Source: Nostoc sp. PCC 7107 (GTDB lineage Bacteria; Cyanobacteriota; Cyanobacteriia; Cyanobacteriales; Nostocaceae). From it: 64,000 bases of DNA. The DNA lies in NCBI RefSeq assembly GCF_000316625.1, contig NC_019676.1:4606501-4670500 (forward strand), written 5' to 3'. The notes beneath the pieces are model-generated. The model had not been told where the DNA came from. It was given only the letters and a program-made list of their open reading frames with translations, and did no database searches. A program made the position numbers and the translations under genes. Of this stretch, positions 7,808 through 16,792 are shown in pieces (the stretch's first letter is position 1; each line of letters opens with the position of its first letter).

Positions 7808-9925
7808 ATGAAATCCCGAAAGCAAAGTATTCAAAAAAGTAATATTAAGAATTGTAATAAAAATGCTAGTACCTATACTAAAACTGTATCTCAACCAGTA
7901 GAACAACAGTTAAAACAGCTACAAAACAAACTGTTGTTATTAATACAACACAATCTTTTACCGATAATTGAGTGGAATACAGCCTTTGAGATCACAGAAT
8001 GGAATGCTGCTGCTGAAAAATTGTTTGGATACAGCAAAAGTGAAGCTCTTGGTTGCAATCTCACAGAATTAATTGTCCCAGAAAGTGAAAGGCTACAGGT
8101 TAGCAACATGATGAAGTTATTACTACAAGATTCATTAGTGGCTAACAATACTAGTATCAATAGAAATATTACAAAAAATCAAATAATGATTCTTTGTGAG
8201 TGGTCTAACACTCGTATAGTTGATTTAAATGGTCAGGTAATTAGTATTGTTTCAACGATACAAGATGTAACGCACATCAAAAGTTTTACAACAGCCCTAC
8301 GGGAAAACGAAAAAATTTATCAGTCAGTCTTAGATGCTATCACAGATATGGTGTTAGTAAAGGGAGCTAAATCGCGCATTATTTGGGCAAACAAAGCCTT
8401 CCGTGATTATTACGGAATGACAGAAGCACAACTGCAAGATTTGATTGATGCTCCTTTTAATGAACCAAAAAATACCCTCCAGTATATTAAAGATGATGCT
8501 TATGTATTTGAAACTGGAAAAACTCTAGAAATTCAAGAATCAGTGACAAAGTATGATGGGGAAGTACGCTTATTTAACACCATCAAATCTGCTATCCGTA
8601 ACGAACAAAATGCAGTGGTGATGACAGTAGGCGTATCTCGTGATGAAAGCGATCGCCAAAAAGCAGAAAAAGAAAAAGCCAAGTTATTAGCAATTCTCGA
8701 AGCCGCACCAGATTTTATCAGCACTGCTGATTTAACTGGAAAAGTTCTCTACTTTAATCAAGCTGCTCGCAGAATGTTAGGACTATCAGAAACAGAGTCA
8801 TTTCAAGGCAGAAATTTGTCCCAAAATCACCCCCAATGGACAAATGAAATCATCATGAATCAGGGAATACCAGAATCAATTCGCTGTGGTAATTGGGTAG
8901 GAGAAACAGCATTGTTGGGAGCAGATGGTCAGGAAATTCCTCTTTCTCAATTAATCATTGCTCACAAATCACCTGATGGAAAAATTGAATATTTATCAAC
9001 AGTTGCTAGAGATATTAGTGAATTAAAAGCTGCGGAAGAAGCTCTACAACAAAAAGCGCGAGATTTAGAGCAAACTCTCAAAGAACTCCAACACACCCAA
9101 GCACATCTGATCCAAAGCGAAAAAATGTCATCTATTGGTCAATTAGTTGCAGGAGTTGCTCACGAAATCAATAATCCTACAAGTTTTATTTACAGTAATA
9201 TTCAACCTGCTAACGAATACATCAACAATTTAATGGATTTAATTGAGCTTTATCAACAAAATTATCCTCATCCGACAAAAGTTATTCAAGACCACATCAA
9301 AGCTATAGACCTCGAATTTTTAATAGCAGATTTACCTCGCTTACTATCATCAATGAAAATCGGCGCAGAACGAATTACACAAATTGTTCTTTCCTTACGC
9401 AATTTTTCGCGGATGGATGAAGCAGAGTGTAAAGCTGTAGATATTCATTCTGGCATTGATAGCACTTTAGTTATTTTGGCACATCGCCTCAAGGCGCAAC
9501 ATAACCGCCCGGCGATCGCACTCATTAAAGAATATGGCAATTTACCTCTAGTAGAATGCTATCCAGGACAATTGAACCAAGTTTTTATGAACATTTTGGT
9601 AAATGCTTTAGATGCTTTAGAAGAACGAGATCAACAACGTTCTCTTGAAGAAATACAACAAACACCAAGTACTATCCAAATTCAAACTTTTTTATCAGAT
9701 AAACAACACGTTATAATTCGATTTATTGATAATGGGCTAGGTATACCAGAGAATTTACTCAAACGTTTGTTTGATCCTTTCTTTACAACTAAGCCAGTAG
9801 GTGTAGGTACAGGACTAGGTTTATCAATTAGCTATCAAATTGTCGTAGAAAAACATCATGGGAAACTTACTTGTCTATCAACACCAGGACAAGGAACTGA
9901 ATTTCAAATTGAGATTCCTCTCTAG
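7808..9925 (+). CDS. Multi-PAS sensor histidine kinase
   Basis: A 705-residue cytoplasmic two-component kinase with no membrane segment. Predicted order: PAS about 45-160 (IIEWNTAFEITEWNAAAEKLFGY), PAS about 165-285 (MVLVKGAKSRIIWANKAF), PAS about 290-415 (FISTADLTGKVLYFNQAA), a coiled coil about 415-440, HisKA with His452 in AHEINNP, and HATPase_c with N-box [22 protein letters not shown] and GTGLGLSIS. All motifs needed for autophosphorylation are present. No response regulator is adjacent, so the partner is unknown. The kinase core is closely paralogous to that of the GAF kinase at 28524. The sensed signal is unknown; whether a PAS binds haem or flavin cannot be judged by eye. Confidence 0.93.
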   Translation: MKSRKQSIQKSNIKNCNKNASTYTKTVSQPVEQQLKQLQNKLLLLIQHNLLPIIEWNTAFEITEWNAAAEKLFGYSKSEALGCNLTELIVPESERLQVSNMMKLLLQDSLVANNTSINRNITKNQIMILCEWSNTRIVDLNGQVISIVSTIQDVTHIKSFTTALRENEKIYQSVLDAITDMVLVKGAKSRIIWANKAFRDYYGMTEAQLQDLIDAPFNEPKNTLQYIKDDAYVFETGKTLEIQESVTKYDGEVRLFNTIKSAIRNEQNAVVMTVGVSRDESDRQKAEKEKAKLLAILEAAPDFISTADLTGKVLYFNQAARRMLGLSETESFQGRNLSQNHPQWTNEIIMNQGIPESIRCGNWVGETALLGADGQEIPLSQLIIAHKSPDGKIEYLSTVARDISELKAAEEALQQKARDLEQTLKELQHTQAHLIQSEKMSSIGQLVAGVAHEINNPTSFIYSNIQPANEYINNLMDLIELYQQNYPHPTKVIQDHIKAIDLEFLIADLPRLLSSMKIGAERITQIVLSLRNFSRMDEAECKAVDIHSGIDSTLVILAHRLKAQHNRPAIALIKEYGNLPLVECYPGQLNQVFMNILVNALDALEERDQQRSLEEIQQTPSTIQIQTFLSDKQHVIIRFIDNGLGIPENLLKRLFDPFFTTKPVGVGTGLGLSISYQIVVEKHHGKLTCLSTPGQGTEFQIEIPL

Positions 9926-10103
9926 GGTGAAAAATCTGAAGTATAAAGTATGAAATGAAAAAACTAGTAATGGCTTGTTAAGCCTTAAATGTTGCAATGT
10001 AACTTAGTTTTATCCACGTTCATCGGCGGTTAATTTATTCTAAATTTGATGCCCTATTTTAGTCTAGACATGCTACCAAAAATCACTATTCACTTACCTC
10101 TAG

Positions 10104-10586
10104 CTACTTCGCTGCTAAATTTGTCAGGTTTTCTGCTGTGACGCGACAAATTCGCCAATCATCTAAAATGGTGGCTCCCATACTGCGGTAGAATGCTTGT
10201 GCAGGCTCATTCCAATCTAAGACACTCCACTCTAAGCGCCCACAATTATGCTCGACGGCAATTTGCGCTAGTTTAGTTAAAAGTGCTTTACCAATACCTT
10301 GGCGGCGATACTCTGGTAAAACAAATAAATCTTCGAGATAAATTCCGGGCTTGGTAAGAAAGGTAGAATAGTTGTGAAAGAACAAGGCAAAACCGACAGC
10401 CTGGCCTTGATATTCTGCCAAGATGGCCTCGATATATTTTTGCGAACCAAATAGATGCTCTTGGAGTGCTGCAACATTCCCTGTAACAGCATGAGATAAT
10501 TTCTCATACTCCGCCAACTGTTTGATTAATTGAAATAGTACGTTGCTATCAGCAGGTTCAGCAAACCGCAAAATTAAATCGGTCAT
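10104..10586 (-). CDS. GNAT N-acetyltransferase (diamine acetyltransferase-like)
   Basis: A 160-residue single-domain GNAT enzyme using acetyl-CoA. Motif A is visible as LEDLFVLPEYRRQGIGKALL (the Q/RxxGxG/A pyrophosphate loop), followed by C-terminal WNEPAQAFYRSMGA. The overall pattern (IRFAEPADSNVLFQLIKQLAEYEK, FFHNYSTFLTKPGIYLEDLFV) resembles spermidine/spermine or thialysine acetyltransferases, so a small amine substrate is likely but unproven. The ATG (10584-10586) lies inside a heptamer repeat (10582-10630), so its upstream region is repeat-derived. It lies downstream of the sigma factor on the same strand, separated by about 150 bp of repeat-rich DNA. Confidence 0.85.
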   Translation of the reverse strand: MTDLILRFAEPADSNVLFQLIKQLAEYEKLSHAVTGNVAALQEHLFGSQKYIEAILAEYQGQAVGFALFFHNYSTFLTKPGIYLEDLFVLPEYRRQGIGKALLTKLAQIAVEHNCGRLEWSVLDWNEPAQAFYRSMGATILDDWRICRVTAENLTNLAAK

Positions 10587-10630
10587 TAGTCATAAGTCAT
10601 TAGTCCATAGTTATTAGTCCACAGTTGATG
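10582..10630. repeat. STRR heptamers (GTCATTA type) covering a start codon
   Basis: About seven 7-bp units (GTCATTA, GTCATAA, GTCATTA, GTCCATA, GTTATTA, GTCCACA, GTTGATG). The start codon of the acetyltransferase gene lies in the first unit. Confidence 0.75.
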
Positions 10631-10704
10631 ACCTGTAGTCAAGAGTAGGTTACAGGTTATAGAGTTGTTTATGAGATTCAGATGTCTGAACCACTGTAGC
10701 TATC

Positions 10705-10739
10705 ACTTTTGACTTTTGACTGTTAACTTTTGACTTTTA
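10705..10739. repeat. STRR heptamers (ACTTTTG type) covering the sigma-factor stop
   Basis: Five 7-bp units ACTTTTG, ACTTTTG, ACTGTTA, ACTTTTG, ACTTTTA. The last one contains the stop codon of the sigma-factor gene (minus strand). Confidence 0.75.
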
Positions 10740-11906
10740 AATCAGCCAACCCTTCAAGCGTTTAGCAATGTGCGGACGGCGTAATTTTCGCATAGCTTTG
10801 CTTTGAATTTGGCGCACTCGTTCACGCGATAAATTAAACATATTGCCAACTTCTTCTAGAGTGCATGGTTCACTGGTTGTAAGTCCATAGCGTAAAGATA
10901 TTACGTCTTTCTCTCTAGGAGTTAGCACATCACCTAAGACTTCCCAAATCTCCTGGCGCATCATGTTTTCATTCATTTTGGCTTCGGGAGAGAGGTTGTC
11001 CTCGTCTTCTAATAAGTCCATCAATTCGGTGTCTTCTTCTTTACCGACACGGTGGTTGAGGGAAAGTGCTTGGCGGCGTAGTTGTTGTAGTTGGCGTAAT
11101 TGTTGAACGGTCATTTCCAAAAAAGCGGCCATTTCTGCTTCTGAGGGGTTGTGACCAAGTTTTTGTTTAAGTTCGCGTTGAGCTTTTTTGAGTTTGTTAA
11201 GTTTTTCAACAATATGAATTGGTAGGCGAATTGTGCGAGCATCATTAGCGATCGCTCTGGTAATTGCTTGTCTAATCCACCAATAAGCATAAGTGGAGAA
11301 CTTGTAGCCTTTATCGGGGTCAAATTTTTCTGTCGCACGATTTAAACCCATCGCCCCTTCTTGAATTAAATCTAGAAAAGGCACTCCGCGATTTAAATAT
11401 CGCTTGGCAATTGATACAACTAGTCTCAGATTCGAGCGAATCATTTTGCGTTTCGCTACTCGACCTTGATACAAGCGGCTTTCTAATTGCTTTTCTGTTA
11501 AATCTAATTGAGCCGCTACTTGTACTTTAGTTGGTTGTTGCCCTAGTTGTTCTTGTAAAGCGGCTTGAATTTCTCTGACTTCTTCTAAAAATCGAACTCG
11601 CCGCGCTAATTCTACTTCTTCATCTGCTTTCAGCAACGGATAACGTGCCATTTCTTTAAAAAATGCACCTACCGCATCATCATGTTCGGTTTTGTTATAT
11701 CCTGAAGGTCGAGCTGCCGCCATCTCATCCCCATCACGTTCCTCTGAGTCGAGATTTTCTGGAATTGGGGGTTCTTCTTCTACCAATATTTCTAAACTTT
11801 CGAGTAGTTGCTCTTCTGTCTCGACAGCGGTTTCTAGTATTTCCATTGTTCCCAATTCAGCAATATTCATAGTTTCCTTTAGGGATGGTTGCTTTGTTTG
11901 GTACAT
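10737..11906 (-). CDS. sigC: Group 2 RNA polymerase sigma factor, SigC-like
   Basis: A sigma-70 family factor of 389 residues from the ATG at 11906 (AAGGA ribosome site). A TTG at 11933 or the ATG at 11870 (AAAGGA) are alternative starts. After an acidic N-terminal region without region 1.1, region 1.2 reads DAVGAFFKEMARYPLL. Region 2 includes RSNLRLVVSIAKRYLNRG, FDLIQEG-like FLDLIQEGAMGLNRA and YKFSTYAYWWIRQAI; region 3 and region 4.2 (TLEEVGNMFNLSRERVRQI) are complete. Group 2 factors are non-essential and redirect polymerase during stress, carbon/nitrogen change or stationary phase. The SigC assignment rests on the remembered N-terminal region 1.2 pattern and is less sure than the group assignment. 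Confidence 0.85.
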   Translation of the reverse strand: MYQTKQPSLKETMNIAELGTMEILETAVETEEQLLESLEILVEEEPPIPENLDSEERDGDEMAAARPSGYNKTEHDDAVGAFFKEMARYPLLKADEEVELARRVRFLEEVREIQAALQEQLGQQPTKVQVAAQLDLTEKQLESRLYQGRVAKRKMIRSNLRLVVSIAKRYLNRGVPFLDLIQEGAMGLNRATEKFDPDKGYKFSTYAYWWIRQAITRAIANDARTIRLPIHIVEKLNKLKKAQRELKQKLGHNPSEAEMAAFLEMTVQQLRQLQQLRRQALSLNHRVGKEEDTELMDLLEDEDNLSPEAKMNENMMRQEIWEVLGDVLTPREKDVISLRYGLTTSEPCTLEEVGNMFNLSRERVRQIQSKAMRKLRRPHIAKRLKGWLI

Positions 11907-11933
11907 AATTCCTTGACAGCTACTCGCTTGCAA

Positions 11934-12689
11934 TTTGGTAGTTTCCCCTGAGAAACAAATGCACCCTCTCTATAGCAAAGTACAAGTTTCTACTAATTAC
12001 TTAGCAAAACCAAAAATTCTTTTCTAGCTGTCATTTTTTGGTTCCTGCTAGATAGAACCCTCTCATCAATAATGGTTATTGCACCTAAAAATTAATTGTC
12101 TCAGGTTCTAACAGATATACTTCTTATTTTTTGATTAATCCCTAAATCTGTCAAACTCCCTCAACTATTCTCAACCTCAAAAAATATAAAAGAAACCCAG
12201 TAATTAGTTCCATTCCTTAAAATTTCCTATATTTTTATAAAATTTTTAGTTTTAGGGGTAGGAATTAATGTCTAAATTTAAAGTCTTGATTTTGGGGTTA
12301 TGAGAATTTCATAAACGTTTCTAAAGGTCAAAATTTCAGTAATTTAATTAACTGAAATCAATTATTTGTATAAAAGCATCTCATATACACCAACAATTGA
12401 ATATCTATCAATGGGCGGAAAAAGGCTATGCCATATTTCGTAAATAGGCAAATGATTTCATAAATAGTCAGAGATATATTTGTGTTTTTATCGTGGGTGG
12501 ACTTCAAATATTTATTGCACGTATAGCGAAGTTTGATTTGTCTAGTACGTTACATAACAGGAAACTTATCAAGTATCATTAGGGATAAAAGTAGTGCGAA
12601 ATACATTTTACCTTATATAGAGAAAAAACTTTGCTTTTTGAGAGCTAAGTGAAGGGATAATAAATTTCTGTCAATAAAAAACAAAAAAT
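11934..12689. other. 756-bp AT-rich intergenic region between sigC-like and priA genes
   Basis: No ORF worth calling and no RNA gene recognised. It must contain the divergent promoters of the sigma factor and priA. One ordered feature stands out, a pair of 15-bp direct repeats at 12436-12470. Confidence 0.6.
12436..12470. promoter_or_regulatory. Two direct repeats spaced exactly 20 bp
   Basis: TTTCGTAAATAGGCA (12436-12450) and TTTCATAAATAGTCA (12456-12470) match at 13 of 15 positions and start 20 bp apart, about two helical turns. A shorter related string, TTTCATAAACG, lies near 12307. This could be a tandem regulator site upstream of priA, but no regulator is known for it. Confidence 0.3.
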
Positions 12690-15263
12690 ATGTATATTAA
12701 TGACTTAAATTTACAAAATTTAGTAGTTGCCGAGCCAGGAGAATCGTACCAAGCTCAAAATTTGGGTAATCGCTACATTGAAGTTTTGGTAGACTGTCCA
12801 GGTGCTACAGATACAGAAGCAAAGCTATACGTATATCGAATAGCACCTAATTTAGAGATTAGACCAGGAGATATTTTAAGCGTGCCATTTGGCGCACAAC
12901 AATTAGGAGCGATCGCCATTCGGATTTTGGCAGAACCTCCAAGTAATATACCGTCTGAAAACATCAAAGATGTAGAAGATATCATCCAAAAAGATTTTTT
13001 TCGAGATAGCTATTGGAGCTTACTAGAACTAGTTTCAAAATATTACTATACATCTTTAATACAAGTAATACGGGTTGCTTTACCGCCTGGGTTGTTAGGG
13101 CGATCGCAACACCGCATTCGTCTTAAAAGAGAGAGCATTCCCAATGGTGCGGAAGAATTTCTGCGTTTATCAGCAGCGCGACAAATATTAGAGATTCTCC
13201 AATCTCAACCGGATGGAGACTATAGTTACAGATTTCTCAAACGCCAAGTCAAAAGTAAAGCTCAGTTTTATATAGGGAAAAAACAGTTAATTGATCGTGG
13301 TTGGGCAGAAACCTATGTAGAATTACCGAAATATTCTCGGCCACAAACAAAGCTTGTAGTCACATTAGTCTCTGATGGTTTGCACGTAGCCTTAAACAAG
13401 CGTCAACGGGAAATATTGAAAGTTCTACGTGATTGTGATGGCGAGTTGTGGCTCAATGAGTTTTTACAGATATGTAAGACAACTACCTCAACCCTCAGAG
13501 GGTTGGAACAGAAAGGTTGTGTTGTCATAGAAGAACGGGAAGTTTTGCGGGCAGAACAAAGTCCGACATTAACCCAAGATCAGGCAAAAACCTTAAATGC
13601 TGCCCAAGCTAACGCCTTAGCAACTATCAATAGTATCAATGGATTTGCTCAAGTCTTGTTACATGGAATCACAGGTTCCGGCAAAACAGAAGTATATTTA
13701 CAAGCGATCGCCCCCCTACTGCATCAAGGCAAATCAGCCTTAGTCTTAGTCCCAGAAATTGGACTCACACCCCAACTCACCGATAGGTTTCGCGCCCGCT
13801 TTGGTAACAAAGTCGCCGTATATCACAGCGCCCTTTCCGAAGGCGAACGTTACGACACCTGGCGACAAATGCTCACAGGTGAACCGCAAGTTGTGATTGG
13901 GACGCGTAGTGCAATTTTCGCCCCCTTACCCAAACTTGGTCTAATTATCTTAGACGAAGAACACGACAGCAGTTTTAAACAAGATTCTCCCATCCCCACC
14001 TACCACGCCCGCACTGTCGCCCAATGGCGGGCTGAGTTAGAAAATTGTCCCTTAGTTTTAGGTTCGGCAACTCCATCGTTAGAAAGTTGGGTGAGTGTTT
14101 CGGGGAGCAGGGGAGCAGGGGGGCCGGGGGGCCGGGGAGCAAAGGAAGAATATCTTACTCCCCACTCCCAACTCCCCACTTACTACCTATCACTACCAGA
14201 ACGCATTAACTCCCGCCCATTACCACCAGTTGAGGTGGTAGATATGCGGCTGGAATTGCAGCAGGGAAATCGCTCAATATTTAGTCGCAGTTTGCAAGAA
14301 GCATTAGGACAACTGCAAGAAAAAAAACAACAGGGAATTTTATTTATTCACCGCCGGGGATATAGTACCTTTGTTTCTTGCCGCAATTGTGGGTATGTTT
14401 TGGAGTGTCCCCATTGTGATGTGTCGTTAGCTTATCACCATACAGAAGAGGGAGCGCCCCAATTATTGCGGTGTCATTATTGTAATTATGGGCGATCGCA
14501 TCCTCAATTCTGCCCTGATTGTAGTTCGCCTTATTTAAAGTTCTTTGGTAGTGGAACGCAACGCGTCACCCAAGAATTAGCTAAACAGTTTCCCCAATTG
14601 CGTTTCATCCGGTTTGATAGTGATACCACCCGCAATAAAGGCGCACACCGTACCCTACTAACTCAGTTTGCTAACGGTGAAGCAGATTTATTAGTCGGGA
14701 CGCAAATGCTTACCAAAGGTTTAGACTTACCCCAAGTCACACTAGTGGGAGTTGTCGCCGCTGATGGACTGCTGCATTTATCAGACTATCGCGCCAGCGA
14801 ACGAGCATTTCAAACCCTCACCCAAGTAGCCGGACGCGCCGGGAGAGGCGATGATCCTGGGAGAGTGATAGTGCAAACTTACACCCCAGAACATCAGGTA
14901 ATTGAAGCAGTTCGCACCCACGATTATCAATCTTTTTGCCAAGCTGAATTAGAACAACGCCAAGACCTTGATTATCCTCCTTACGGCAGGTTAATTTTAT
15001 TGCGTCTCAGCAGCCTTGACCCTATACAAGTGCAGAATACTGCCCAAATCATTGCTACACACTTGGGTAGCAACGCAGGATTTGAAATCCTTGGCCCAGC
15101 ACCAGCAAGTGTAATGCGGGTAGCGAACCGTTACCGTTGGCAAATCTTGTTGAAATTTAGTCCAGATGAATTACCTCAGTTACCCAATTGGGAAGAAATT
15201 AGAGACTTATGTTGCGATCGCGTTAGCTTGACTATAGATGTTGACCCAGTGAATATATTATGA
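12690..15263 (+). CDS. priA: Primosomal replication-restart helicase PriA
   Basis: A superfamily 2 3'-5' helicase that reloads the replisome at collapsed forks. 857 residues, longer than E. coli PriA (732). An N-terminal DNA-binding region (about 20-290) precedes the helicase core: Walker A TGSGKTEVYL with Lys332, DEEH box LDEEHDSSFKQ, LGSATPSLESW, then Zn-binding cysteines (CRNCGYVLECPHCD and CHYCNYG...CPDC) and motifs QMLTKGLD and QVAGRAGR. Residues 471-497 are encoded by G-rich and C-rich heptamer repeats (14101-14181) inserted between the ATP-SLES motif and the conserved YYLSLPERI strand; the frame is kept. Helicase motifs are otherwise intact. The oxidoreductase gene follows 12 bp after the stop, suggesting cotranscription. 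Confidence 0.95.
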   Translation: MYINDLNLQNLVVAEPGESYQAQNLGNRYIEVLVDCPGATDTEAKLYVYRIAPNLEIRPGDILSVPFGAQQLGAIAIRILAEPPSNIPSENIKDVEDIIQKDFFRDSYWSLLELVSKYYYTSLIQVIRVALPPGLLGRSQHRIRLKRESIPNGAEEFLRLSAARQILEILQSQPDGDYSYRFLKRQVKSKAQFYIGKKQLIDRGWAETYVELPKYSRPQTKLVVTLVSDGLHVALNKRQREILKVLRDCDGELWLNEFLQICKTTTSTLRGLEQKGCVVIEEREVLRAEQSPTLTQDQAKTLNAAQANALATINSINGFAQVLLHGITGSGKTEVYLQAIAPLLHQGKSALVLVPEIGLTPQLTDRFRARFGNKVAVYHSALSEGERYDTWRQMLTGEPQVVIGTRSAIFAPLPKLGLIILDEEHDSSFKQDSPIPTYHARTVAQWRAELENCPLVLGSATPSLESWVSVSGSRGAGGPGGRGAKEEYLTPHSQLPTYYLSLPERINSRPLPPVEVVDMRLELQQGNRSIFSRSLQEALGQLQEKKQQGILFIHRRGYSTFVSCRNCGYVLECPHCDVSLAYHHTEEGAPQLLRCHYCNYGRSHPQFCPDCSSPYLKFFGSGTQRVTQELAKQFPQLRFIRFDSDTTRNKGAHRTLLTQFANGEADLLVGTQMLTKGLDLPQVTLVGVVAADGLLHLSDYRASERAFQTLTQVAGRAGRGDDPGRVIVQTYTPEHQVIEAVRTHDYQSFCQAELEQRQDLDYPPYGRLILLRLSSLDPIQVQNTAQIIATHLGSNAGFEILGPAPASVMRVANRYRWQILLKFSPDELPQLPNWEEIRDLCCDRVSLTIDVDPVNIL
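14101..14181. repeat. STRR-like insertion inside priA
   Basis: A G-rich block (GGGGAGCA/GGGGGCCG-type units, 14101-14144) and a C-rich block (CCCACT/CCCAACT units, 14157-14181) lie within the coding sequence. They encode a Gly/Arg/Ala-rich peptide and then TPHSQLPT. The strand bias and base composition differ sharply from the surrounding gene. Confidence 0.8.
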
Positions 15264-15275
15264 GGTTGTTGAATT

Positions 15276-16580
15276 ATGGTGAAAAAAGTAGCGATCGTTG
15301 GTGCTGGCCCTAGCGGAGTTCTACTCGCTCACTACTTGCTACGCCGTCAGGAAAGATATCAAATCGATATTTTTGATTTTCGCAGTGATCCGGAAACTAT
15401 TCCATTTTCCAAGTCTCGCACCTTTTCTATTGTCCTTAGTCAACGGGGAATAAATGCTTTACGGCAAATTGAAGGACTACAGGAGGCAGTTAAAGCCGTC
15501 AGTTTAGAAACCAACGGCGCAGTGCTGCACCAAAAGAATGGTAAAACACGGGTATTTAGTAGAAAATACTCACAATTGAGCCTTGACCGCACCAGCTTGG
15601 TAATTAAATTATTAGAACAGTTGACTATTAAAGGCGGTAATCAAGTCAATCTTCACTTCAACCATCAATGTACACAAGTAGATTTTGCCGCCAAGCAAGT
15701 AAAGTTTAAAAAACTTGATTCTGAAGTAGAAATCACCGTTGATTATGACTTATTAATAGGTGCAGATGGCGCACGTTCAGTAATTAGAGAAAGTTTTCTC
15801 ACCACAGATAACTTTCAGTGTGAAGAAAATTATGTTGTGAACGACTACAAATCTATTTTTCTACCACCCTTAGACCCAAAATTACTCATCAATTGGCAAC
15901 AAGGTAAAGTCCACTCTTGGCGGTTAGATAACGGTACAACCGTTTTATTGGTGTATCAGATGGACAGTAGCTGGAGTGGTGTTATCCTCTTTCCTCACAA
16001 GGATAAAACAATTCCTGAACTAGCTACCAAACAAAAAGTATTAAGCTATTTTAACCAAAATTTCCCAGAAATTGGGCAGATACTCCCAGAATCAGAAGCC
16101 GAAGAATTTGCTAATCGGTCTGTATCCAGAGTGCTGACAGTGCGTTGTAACCGCTACCATCAAGGCGATAGTGTACTGTTGATTGGAGATGCGGCACATG
16201 GAGTATCCCCCTCTCTCGGTCAAGGTTGTAACGCAGCATTAGAAGACGCAACTATTTTTAATCAAATTTTGGATGAATATTCGGATAATTTAGCCGTTGC
16301 TGTGGAACAGTTTACGCTTAAACGTCAAGCAGATGGCATTGCAGTAGTGGAATTAAGTGATTATGCTCTTCCTGTCTCGAAAAAGTTATTTTTTGAGTTA
16401 TTATTCAGAAATAGCCTGAGTAAATATTTATCTCCCATCTTACCTAAATTTTTCTTACCTTCATTATTTGAACTTGTCGCTGAAGGCAAACTTTCTTACT
16501 CAGAAATTTTCAATTTATATCAAAATTGGATAGCCAAAGTTAAAAAATCAAATCAAAAGATTTTATCAAAACAGAATTAA
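15276..16580 (+). CDS. FAD-dependent monooxygenase (kynurenine 3-monooxygenase-like)
   Basis: A 434-residue class A flavoprotein hydroxylase. It has the N-terminal dinucleotide fold VAIVGAGPSGVLLAH (GxGxxG, residues about 5-20), the DG motif LLIGADGARSVIRE (about 165) and the GD motif LIGDAAHGVSPSLGQG (about 300). These three motifs define NAD(P)H:FAD aromatic hydroxylases. Overall similarity seems closest to kynurenine 3-monooxygenases, but the substrate is not determinable. The C-terminal region (KKLFFELLFRNSL...) is hydrophobic and could be membrane-peripheral. It follows priA by 12 bp on the same strand, a spacing that suggests cotranscription without a functional link. Repeat-rich DNA starts 18 bp after its stop. 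Confidence 0.85.
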   Translation: MVKKVAIVGAGPSGVLLAHYLLRRQERYQIDIFDFRSDPETIPFSKSRTFSIVLSQRGINALRQIEGLQEAVKAVSLETNGAVLHQKNGKTRVFSRKYSQLSLDRTSLVIKLLEQLTIKGGNQVNLHFNHQCTQVDFAAKQVKFKKLDSEVEITVDYDLLIGADGARSVIRESFLTTDNFQCEENYVVNDYKSIFLPPLDPKLLINWQQGKVHSWRLDNGTTVLLVYQMDSSWSGVILFPHKDKTIPELATKQKVLSYFNQNFPEIGQILPESEAEEFANRSVSRVLTVRCNRYHQGDSVLLIGDAAHGVSPSLGQGCNAALEDATIFNQILDEYSDNLAVAVEQFTLKRQADGIAVVELSDYALPVSKKLFFELLFRNSLSKYLSPILPKFFLPSLFELVAEGKLSYSEIFNLYQNWIAKVKKSNQKILSKQN

Positions 16581-16597
16581 AGAGTCAGAATTCAGTG

Positions 16598-16785
16598 GGA
16601 CTTACGCACTCGCCACGTAAATAAAGGCCTTGAGATTGCTTCCCTACAGTCGCAATGACGAAAACAGGACTGACGCACAGGCTACGATTTTTCGTCATTA
16701 CGAGCAAAGCGAAGTAATCGCCAAGGCTAAATTTTTTTCACGAGTGCGTAACTCCTAGAAAATACGTTAGTTGTGCGTAACTCCT
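16598..16785. repeat. Composite inverted-repeat element (MITE-like), degenerate
   Basis: The left end GGACTTACGCACTCG (16598-16612) is complementary, with one mismatch, to CGAGTGCGTAACTCC (16741-16755). A further half-end, TGTGCGTAACTCCT, lies at 16772-16785. Inside is AGGACTGACGCACAGGCTAC (from 16666), the left arm of the 91-bp elements at 18224 and 21393, and a dyad (GCAATGACGAAA ... TCGTCATTACGAGCAAAGCG). The element ends 7 bp from the serS stop codon. Confidence 0.7.
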
Positions 16786-16792
16786 GATCTAA

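Noticed and set aside
14101-14181. Intein or frameshift in priA
   Set aside because: Only about 27 residues of low-complexity repeat are present; there are no splicing motifs and the frame is uninterrupted.
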